A model generated the notes under the pieces. It saw only the letters and a program-made list of their open reading frames with translations, ran no database searches and was not told the DNA's origin. From Pseudomonadota bacterium (GTDB taxonomy: Bacteria > Pseudomonadota > Alphaproteobacteria > Rhizobiales > Phreatobacteraceae), in contig JAEZGJ010000092.1 of the NCBI GenBank assembly GCA_023416965.1, positions 1 through 10,920 of the forward strand: a stretch of 10,920 bases of DNA. Reading direction: 5' to 3'. Shown piece after piece: positions 4,996 through 10,920 of the stretch (within the stretch, counting starts at the first letter, position 1; every line of letters starts with the position of its first letter). The translations under genes were made by a program, and so were the position numbers.

Positions 4996-7900
4996 ATGGC
5001 GAACACTCCGAAGAAGGCGCAGGATCCGGCCGAGGCGGCCCTCGCGGCCATCCAGGACGCACTGAACCTGGCGAGCGAAGACCAGGCGAAGGCGGCGACG
5101 CGGACGGGCGGACGCGACGGCGCGTCCCGCGCCTCCAGCGAGGCGATGCGGGTCGATGAGGACCTGTTCGCCGATGCCCGGCGTTCCGACCAGGTGGTCT
5201 CGCCCTCGCAGCCGCCGGCGAACGACGACCGCCGCGATCTCGCCCAGATGCTGGAGCGGCTGTCGCGCCGCCCCTCCACCACGCCGCTGTGGATCGCCGC
5301 CCTCCTCTCCATCGGCTGGCTCGGCGCGGGCCTTGCCATCGCCTCCCGCGTCTACGGCACCACCCTGCCGGACCCGCTGGCGCCGCAGACGCTCACCCTC
5401 GCCGCCGTGCTGCTGCTGCCGGTGATGTTCTTCTTCGTCATGGGCGCCCTCATCCGCCGCTCGCAGGAAATGCGCATCGTCGCCCAGGGCATGGGCGAGG
5501 TGGCACTGCGCCTCGCCGAGCCGGAGACGGTGGCGCGCGAGGCCGTCGTCTCGGTCGGCCAGGCGATCCGCCGCGAGGTCGCTGCCATGGGCGATGGCGT
5601 CGAGCGGGCGCTGGCCCGCGCCGGCGAGCTCGAGACGCTTGTCCACAACGAGGTCGCCTCGCTCGAGCGCGCCTACAGCGACAACGAATTGCGCGTGCGT
5701 GCGCTGATCGAGGAGCTGGTCACCCAGCGCGAGGCCATCGTCACCAATGCCGAGCGCGTGCGCGCCTCGATGACCGGCGTTCACGAGCAGGTCGCCAGCC
5801 AGATCGCCGATGCCGGCGACCAGCTCGCCCGCCGCATCGACGAATCCGGCATGCGCGTCACCTCCTCGCTCGGCGAGAAGGCGGAAGCCATCACCCTGGC
5901 GCTCGGCCGCGCCGGCGACACGATGATCGACCAGATCCAGCTGCGCGGCTCCGACATCGTCGACCGCCTCGCCTCCACGAGCGACGAAGTCACCCGCGCC
6001 CTGTCGACGACCGGCGACCGCGTCACCTCGGTGCTGACGGATACCGGCAACATCGTCACCGTGACCATGGCCGAGACCGGCACGAGCATGGCGGCCAAGC
6101 TGTCCGAGACCGGCACGGCCATGACCAATCACCTGGCGCTGACCAGCGCCGAGATCACCCAGGCCATCGCCTCGCGGTCGGACGAGGTGTCGGCGCGCCT
6201 GAAGGAGACGGGCGACAGCCTGGTGACCGAGCTGACCGCCCGCACCGGCGAGGTGTCGCAGACCCTGCGCACCACCGGCGAGACGCTGATCTCCGAACTC
6301 GCAGCCCGCAGCGGCGAGGTCTCCTCCACCCTGCGCGAGACCGGCGAGGCGCTGATCGCCGAGCTGTCGGACCGCGGCGGCTTCGTCACCTCCACCCTGA
6401 AGGAGACCGGCGAGAACATCATCACCGAGCTGTCGACCCGCGGCGACTATGTCGCCTCGACCCTGCGCGACACCGGGGAGAACCTCATCGGCGAACTCTC
6501 GACCCGGGGCGACTATGTCGCCTCCACCCTGCGCGAGACCGGCGTCACCCTCGTGGCCGAGCTCTCGACCCGCGGCGGCGAGGTCACCACCACTCTGCGC
6601 GAGACGGGCGAGGCCTTCGTCTCCGAACTGTCGCTGCGCGGCAACGAGGTCACGAGCCGCCTGAAGGATACCGGCGAGAGCCTCGTCTACGAACTCTCCA
6701 CCCGCGGCGGCGAGGTCAACGCCGTGCTCAAGTCGACGGCCGAGACCCTGGTCTACGAGCTGGCGACCCGCGGCGGCGAGGTCACCACCACCCTGCGCGA
6801 GACGGGCGAGGCCTTCGTCTCCGAACTGTCGCTGCGCGGCAACGAGGTCACCACGCGCCTGCGCGACACCGGCGAGCGCCTGGTCGGCGAACTCACCGAG
6901 CGCGGCTCGGAGGTGGTCAGCAAGCTCGACTCCACCGGCAGCTACGTCGCCGAGACCATCACCGTGCGCGGCGGCGCCCTCGCCGACCGCATCGCCGAGA
7001 CCGGCGACAAGCTGCACCAGACCGTCACCACCCACGGCGACGAGCTCGACAAGCGCCTGGCCGTCACCGGCCAGCTCATCGCCGAGGCGATCACCCAGCG
7101 CACCGCGGAAGCCAAGAACGCCATCGGCGACGTCGGCATCCAGGTGGTCGAGAGCCTCACGGAGAAGGCGCAGGACGTGCAGCTCGCCCTGCATCGGGCC
7201 AGCGAGACCGTCACCACCGCCATTTCGGAGCGGACCGCCAACCTGCGCCAGGAGATCGAGCTCGCCGGCACCGACGTGCTGTCGACCTTCGCGACCCAGG
7301 GCACGGACCTCACCCAGCGCATCGGCGACATCGGCGCCCAGGTGACCAACGCCCTCGCCCTGCGCGGCGAGGAGGTCACCAGCCAGTTGCAGCGCGTGGC
7401 CGGCGAGATCACGGAGACGGCCACCGCCCAGGGCGAGGCCGTCGTCACGCGCATCGCCCAGAACGTGGTGGCCCTCGACGACGCCATCAACCGCCACACC
7501 TCCGGATTCGAGACCCGTGTCGCGGCCCATGCCGCGAGCCTCGAGGATTCCATCAGCCGCTATACCAGCAGCTTCGAGACGCGCGTCGCCGCCCACGCGA
7601 CCGGGCTCGAGGACGCCTTCAACCGCTACACCAGCGGCTTCGAGACGCGCGTCGCCGCGCACGCGACCGGCCTGGAGGACGCCTTCAACCGGTATACCAG
7701 CGGCTTCGAGATGCGCATGGGCGAGCAGGCGGCGAGCCTCGAGGAGGCCTATGCCCGCTACACCAGCGGCTTCGAGACCCGCATGGGGGCCCAGGCCGCC
7801 AACCTCGAGGATGCCTTCATCCGCTATACTTCGGGCTTTGACACCCGCATCGGCCAGCACGCGGTCAACCTGGAGGACGTCATCGTCCGCCAGACTTCGC

Positions 7901-10900
7901 AGTTCGAGGGCCGCGTCGGCCATTACGTGTCGACCCTCGACGAGACCATGGGGCGGCACACCAACCAGTTCGAGGGTCGCGTCAGCCACTACGCCACCGC
8001 CATCGACGAGACGATGGGCCGACACACAGCCCAGTTCGAGGGCCGCGTCAGCCACTATGCCGGCGCGCTCGAGGAGGCGATCGGCCGCCACGCCGCAGAT
8101 TTCGAGGGTCGCGTGTCGCAGCACGTCACCGGCCTCGACGAGGCGATCCTGCGCCACACCTCCTCCTTCGAGGGCCGGGTGGCGCATTACGCCTCGACGC
8201 TGGAGGATTCGGTCAGCCGCCACGCGATCAACCTGGAGGATGCGGTCGGCCGCCTCACCGGCGATTTCGAGAGCCGCGTCGGCGCCCACGCCTCGCTGCT
8301 GACCGAGCAGGTCGCCAACCACACGGCCCTGCTCGACCACAAGCTCACCGGCCACATCTCGGCGCTCGACGACACGATCTCGGGCAAGGGCACGGCGCTC
8401 GCCGACCGGATCGCCAGCGACGCCCGCGAGTTTGCCGAGCGCGTCGCCCGCCAGTCCGGCGAGATCACCGAGGCCCTGGACGGGCGCCTGGCGCGCATCG
8501 ACCAGGCGCTCGACACCCGCGCCCAGGCCTTCAACGAGACCCTGGCCAACCGCACTCTCGAACTCGCCAAGGTGCTCGGCGAGGGCGGCAAGGCGGTGAC
8601 CGAGGCGCTGGAGAACAAGTCGGCCGAGATCACGTTCAACCTCACCACCAAGTCGGACGAGATCACCCAGACGCTGACCTCCAAGTCCGACGAGATCGCC
8701 AACAACCTGGCGAGCCGCTCCTACGAGATCGCCTCGAACCTGACCTCCAAGTCGGACGAGATCGCCTCGAACCTCACCTCGAAGTCGGACGACCTCGCCC
8801 GCCTGCTGAACGACAAGTCGGACCAGATCGTCTTCAACCTGACGACCCGGTCGGAGGAAATGGCGCGCAATCTCGCCACCACCTCCGAGGATATCGCCCA
8901 GAACCTGGCGACCCGGTCCGAGGAGATGGCGCGCAACCTCGCCACCACCTCCGAGGACATCGCCCAGAACCTCGCGGCCCGGTCCGAGGACATCACCCGC
9001 ATCCTCTCCGACAAGTCGGCGGACGTGACCTACACGCTCGCCTCCAAGTCGGGCGAGATCACCCGCCTGCTCACCGACAAATCGGAGGAGGTCGCCTATG
9101 CGCTGGCGGCCAAGTCCGACGAGATCACCCGCCTCCTCTCCGACAAGTCGATCGAGGTGACCTACACGCTGACCTCGAAGTCGGACGAGATCACCCGCCT
9201 TCTCAGCGAAAAATCGGACGAGGTGACCTACACCCTCACCTCCAAGTCCGACCTCATCACCGCGACGCTGTCGGACAAGGCGGAGGAGATCAACCGCACC
9301 CTCGGCGGCCGCGCCCTGGAAGTGGCCGAGACCCTCGACACCAGGGTCGCGCGCTTCGAGGAGGTCGTCGTCGGCCGGCTCGAACTCGTCTCCCAGACGC
9401 TCGACGCCCGCGGCTCGCACATCGCCGAGACCCTCACCGAGAAGGTCGAGGCCGTCACCCAGACGCTGCGCGCCAACGCCGACGACGTGGAACGCACGCT
9501 CTCCGTCATCTCGACCGACATCACCCAGGGTCTGTCGACGCGCGTGAACGAGATCAACGCCGTCCTCGGCGCCCGTTCGGCCGAGCTCGCCTCGCTGCTC
9601 GACGACCGCGGCAACAACCTCGTCACCCGCCTCGGCGACAACGGCTTGCAGATCACCAACGAGGTCAGCCGCGTCGGCGACATCGTGGTGCGCGCGCTGG
9701 AGAACCGTGGCGGCGCCATCGCCGAGGTCATCGGCCAGAAGGGCGCGGAGATCACCCGCGTCCTGTCGCAGACCGGCATCGACGTCACCCGCGGCATTTC
9801 CGACTCCAGCGAGCAGGCTGCCCGCATCCTGTCGGAAAGCTCGGAACTGCTGCGCAACCAGATCGAGACCGACACCCGCGAATCGGTGGTCGCCCTCACC
9901 GCGACCAACGACCAGTTGCGCGGCGAGATCGTCTCGATCCTCGCCCGCCTCGGCGAGACCAACGGGTCGATCCGCGAGGTCGCTGCCCAGACTGAACAGT
10001 CGCTGGCGGCGATCAACGACCAGCTCGCGGAGCGGATCGGCCAGTTCGCCTCCTCGGCCGAGACGGCGTCCACCGCCGCCGAGACCTCGACGCGGATGCT
10101 GAACGGGCAGATCAGCCAGCTGACCAACGTGGCCGGCACCGTGCTGCGCGACGTCTCCTCGCTCACCGAGCGGTTCGACGCGCAGGCGCGACTCCTCGGG
10201 GCGGCGGCAGAGCAGGTGGAGGAGATGCAGCAGCGTCTCGACGCCTCCTTCGACTCCCGTCGCGAGGTCATCGAGGCGCTCGTCCACCACCTCGCCTCCA
10301 AGACCGAGGACATGGACAACCTGGTGAAGAGCTTCACCGGGCTGCTCGACGACAATCTCGGCCTTGCCGAGAACCGCGCCCGCGAGATCGGCCGCGTGCT
10401 GGTCGAATCGACCAATCAGACGACCCAGGCCATCGGCGAGCAGGCGGAGACGCTGCGCCTCGCCACCGGCAAGGAGCGCGAGCGCACCACCCATGCCATG
10501 CGCTCGGCCTACGAGCAGGCGACGCACGAGATGCACGCCCTGTTCCGCGAGGCCGCCGAGCGCTTCGAGACGCTGACCTCGGGCATGAAGGCGATGAGCA
10601 GCGAGATCCAGCGGGAACTGGCGGAGACGCGGGACCAGCTGTCGCGCGGCATGATCGAGATCCCGAAGGAGACGCAGGAGAACGCCGCTGCCATGCGCCG
10701 CGTCGTGGCCGACCAGATCAAGGCCCTGGCCGAGCTCAACGACATCGTCGCCAAGTCCGGCCGCGCCTTCGACGTGACCGAGCCCTCGCCCGGCGTGACC
10801 CGCAGGCCGGCCCGCGAGGAGGCCCCGCTGCCGCTGCGCGGCGCGGTCGCCGAGCTGCAGCGACCCGAGGAGCGGCCGGAGCCGGTGCGCGAGACGCCCA

Positions 10901-10920
10901 AGGCCCGCATCGCCGAGCCG
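4996..10920 (+). CDS. Giant membrane-anchored coiled-coil protein, GPR/RgsE/TipN-like polar growth organiser (3' end beyond window)
   Basis: An open frame of 1975 codons with no stop before the right edge. Residues 1-95 are soluble (start MANTPKKAQDPAEAALAAIQ). Two transmembrane helices follow at about 97-119 (PLWIAALLSIGWLGAGLAIA) and 132-152 (TLTLAAVLLLPVMFFFVMGA). RRSQEMR comes straight after, so both ends should be cytoplasmic. Almost everything else is predicted helix: 11/22-residue repeats at 247-818, 827-1101 and 1206-1645, less regular coiled coil to about 1925, then a linker rich in proline, arginine and glutamate. Size, two N-terminal membrane helices and apolipoprotein-like repeats match Agrobacterium GPR (about 2100 residues), needed for polar growth, and Sinorhizobium RgsE. 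Caulobacter TipN is a shorter analogue. This family call is from remembered architecture, not a search. ATG 4996 is the best start; the nearest AGGA is rather far, about 13 nt upstream. An alternative reading is an uncharacterised apolipoprotein-like protein. Confidence 0.85.
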   Translation, partial: MANTPKKAQDPAEAALAAIQDALNLASEDQAKAATRTGGRDGASRASSEAMRVDEDLFADARRSDQVVSPSQPPANDDRRDLAQMLERLSRRPSTTPLWIAALLSIGWLGAGLAIASRVYGTTLPDPLAPQTLTLAAVLLLPVMFFFVMGALIRRSQEMRIVAQGMGEVALRLAEPETVAREAVVSVGQAIRREVAAMGDGVERALARAGELETLVHNEVASLERAYSDNELRVRALIEELVTQREAIVTNAERVRASMTGVHEQVASQIADAGDQLARRIDESGMRVTSSLGEKAEAITLALGRAGDTMIDQIQLRGSDIVDRLASTSDEVTRALSTTGDRVTSVLTDTGNIVTVTMAETGTSMAAKLSETGTAMTNHLALTSAEITQAIASRSDEVSARLKETGDSLVTELTARTGEVSQTLRTTGETLISELAARSGEVSSTLRETGEALIAELSDRGGFVTSTLKETGENIITELSTRGDYVASTLRDTGENLIGELSTRGDYVASTLRETGVTLVAELSTRGGEVTTTLRETGEAFVSELSLRGNEVTSRLKDTGESLVYELSTRGGEVNAVLKSTAETLVYELATRGGEVTTTLRETGEAFVSELSLRGNEVTTRLRDTGERLVGELTERGSEVVSKLDSTGSYVAETITVRGGALADRIAETGDKLHQTVTTHGDELDKRLAVTGQLIAEAITQRTAEAKNAIGDVGIQVVESLTEKAQDVQLALHRASETVTTAISERTANLRQEIELAGTDVLSTFATQGTDLTQRIGDIGAQVTNALALRGEEVTSQLQRVAGEITETATAQGEAVVTRIAQNVVALDDAINRHTSGFETRVAAHAASLEDSISRYTSSFETRVAAHATGLEDAFNRYTSGFETRVAAHATGLEDAFNRYTSGFEMRMGEQAASLEEAYARYTSGFETRMGAQAANLEDAFIRYTSGFDTRIGQHAVNLEDVIVRQTSQFEGRVGHYVSTLDETMGRHTNQFEGRVSHYATAIDETMGRHTAQFEGRVSHYAGALEEAIGRHAADFEGRVSQHVTGLDEAILRHTSSFEGRVAHYASTLEDSVSRHAINLEDAVGRLTGDFESRVGAHASLLTEQVANHTALLDHKLTGHISALDDTISGKGTALADRIASDAREFAERVARQSGEITEALDGRLARIDQALDTRAQAFNETLANRTLELAKVLGEGGKAVTEALENKSAEITFNLTTKSDEITQTLTSKSDEIANNLASRSYEIASNLTSKSDEIASNLTSKSDDLARLLNDKSDQIVFNLTTRSEEMARNLATTSEDIAQNLATRSEEMARNLATTSEDIAQNLAARSEDITRILSDKSADVTYTLASKSGEITRLLTDKSEEVAYALAAKSDEITRLLSDKSIEVTYTLTSKSDEITRLLSEKSDEVTYTLTSKSDLITATLSDKAEEINRTLGGRALEVAETLDTRVARFEEVVVGRLELVSQTLDARGSHIAETLTEKVEAVTQTLRANADDVERTLSVISTDITQGLSTRVNEINAVLGARSAELASLLDDRGNNLVTRLGDNGLQITNEVSRVGDIVVRALENRGGAIAEVIGQKGAEITRVLSQTGIDVTRGISDSSEQAARILSESSELLRNQIETDTRESVVALTATNDQLRGEIVSILARLGETNGSIREVAAQTEQSLAAINDQLAERIGQFASSAETASTAAETSTRMLNGQISQLTNVAGTVLRDVSSLTERFDAQARLLGAAAEQVEEMQQRLDASFDSRREVIEALVHHLASKTEDMDNLVKSFTGLLDDNLGLAENRAREIGRVLVESTNQTTQAIGEQAETLRLATGKERERTTHAMRSAYEQATHEMHALFREAAERFETLTSGMKAMSSEIQRELAETRDQLSRGMIEIPKETQENAAAMRRVVADQIKALAELNDIVAKSGRAFDVTEPSPGVTRRPAREEAPLPLRGAVAELQRPEERPEPVRETPKARIAEP
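6566..6653 (+). repeat. 88-bp near-identical repeat, copy 1
   Basis: This stretch matches 6764-6851 at 87 of 88 bases by direct comparison. The single difference is a synonymous ACT/ACC threonine codon at 6594. The copies are exactly 198 bp apart, three 66-bp repeat units. Most other units of the block differ at many more positions. Confidence 0.85.
6764..6851 (+). repeat. 88-bp near-identical repeat, copy 2
   Basis: Second copy of 6566-6653, with one synonymous difference at 6792. It encodes the same TLRETGEAFVSELSLRGNEV segment. Confidence 0.85.
7474..8298 (+). repeat. Repeat block B: twelve 22-residue units plus one 11-residue half-unit, aromatic/His-rich
   Basis: Residues 827-1101. Units begin with LEDAFNRYTSG and continue with FETRVAAHATG. 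Their starts are spaced 66 bp apart from 7474 to 8200. At 8200-8232 only a half-unit (LEDSVSRHAIN) is present before the last full unit at 8233. Leu1, an aromatic or aliphatic residue at 5, Tyr/His at 8, Phe12, Arg15, Val/Met16 and His/Tyr/Gln at 19 are conserved. Eight residues (7450-7473) separate it from block A, breaking the 11-residue register there. Confidence 0.9.
8611..9930 (+). repeat. Repeat block C: 40 consecutive 11-residue (33-bp) hendecads
   Basis: Residues 1206-1645 divide into exactly 40 hendecads with no insertion or deletion. The consensus is (S/T)x(K/R)SxE(I/V)xxxL, for example TSKSDEITRLL and SEKSDEVTYTL. Between about 9040 and 9270 two types alternate (xITRLL then xVTYTL), giving a higher-order 22-residue period. 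Conservation fades after hendecad 21, but the leucine or other aliphatic at position 11 and the length persist to the end. Confidence 0.92.

Larger units (their letters stand above)
5734..7449 (+). repeat. Repeat block A: 26 in-register 22-residue (66-bp) units, Thr/Gly-rich
   Basis: Residues 247-818 of the giant protein fall into 26 consecutive units of 66 bp without any insertion. The centre (6196-6987) is most regular. Each unit is two hendecads: the first resembles TLRETGEALIA and the second resembles ELSTRGGEVTS. Leucine recurs at unit positions 2 and 13, hydrophobic residues at 9 and 20, and glycine at 6 and 17. Both halves share the same pattern, so the true unit is 11 residues. The ends of the block are more degenerate. 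Confidence 0.9.

Noticed and set aside
5289..7841. An 850-codon plus-strand frame overlapping the giant gene in another frame
   Set aside because: The product is almost only Arg, His, Ala, Gly, Asp and Pro, the usual shifted-frame composition of GC-rich repeats. It would lack the N-terminal membrane segments.
8611..9930. 33-bp periodic DNA as a possible CRISPR array or intergenic tandem repeat
   Set aside because: The period is a whole number of codons, repeats are adjacent without spacers, and differences are largely at third positions inside one open frame. It is coding repeat DNA.
4975..10536. A 1853-codon open frame on the minus strand, itself repetitive, opposite the giant gene
   Set aside because: Its codons lie in exact register with those of the plus-strand gene, so its stops would appear only where the plus gene uses TTA, CTA or TCA, which are rare in GC-rich genomes and absent here. 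The predicted protein is a compositional mirror (Gly, Leu, Arg, Asp, Val) with no membrane segment or known motif. The plus frame has membrane helices, hendecad cores and synonymous drift.
4996..10920. The giant protein as a methyl-accepting chemotaxis protein or a kinesin/myosin-like protein
   Set aside because: It has two N-terminal membrane helices and a long coiled coil, but there is no HAMP domain, no conserved chemoreceptor hairpin tip and no P-loop motor domain. Long coiled coils often attract such labels by composition.

Overview
The window looks like chromosomal DNA of a high-GC alphaproteobacterium, most likely of the order Hyphomicrobiales (Rhizobiales). The evidence is the very GC-rich third codon positions, a giant apolipoprotein-like polar-growth protein of the GPR/RgsE/TipN type, a standalone Hpt protein, and a CtrA-like box beside a GANTC (CcrM) site. 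The genus cannot be read from the sequence. I see no rRNA, tRNA, CRISPR array, insertion sequence, phage gene or other sign of recent transfer.

Left part, minus strand (1-4802), read in the direction of transcription from right to left: a small conserved hypothetical protein (4500-4802); a single-domain Hpt phosphotransfer protein (3943-4317) followed by a good intrinsic terminator (3838-3864); an adrenodoxin-type 2Fe-2S ferredoxin (3462-3782) followed by a perfect 9-bp hairpin; a ten-helix EamA/DMT transporter (2478-3362); then a compact unit of a SixA-like histidine phosphatase, a YcjX-family P-loop protein and a YcjF-like (DUF697/TIGR01620) membrane protein, which runs off the left edge. 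The last three genes are tightly packed: stop and start codons abut, then overlap by 4 bp.

Right part, plus strand (4996-10920): over half the window is one open reading frame, still open at the right edge (at least 1975 codons). It has a soluble N-terminal tail, two closely spaced transmembrane helices, and then about 1800 residues of predicted helix. Most of that helix is built from 11-residue (hendecad) units in three distinct blocks, followed by less regular coiled coil and a proline/arginine/glutamate-rich linker. This layout matches the growth pole ring protein of Agrobacterium (GPR), RgsE of Sinorhizobium and, more loosely, Caulobacter TipN, all membrane-anchored organisers of the growing or new pole. 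The 193-bp divergent intergenic region in front of it carries the CtrA-like box and the GANTC site, which fits cell-cycle control of a polarity gene.

The most interesting content is the internal architecture of the giant protein. All three blocks share the same 4-3-4 spacing of core positions, but each fills the core with a different residue class. One block contains an odd half-repeat that reveals the 11-residue unit. Two 88-bp segments exactly three 66-bp units apart are nearly identical. A 1853-codon antisense open frame over the same region is explained by the absence of three codons and is rejected as a gene.
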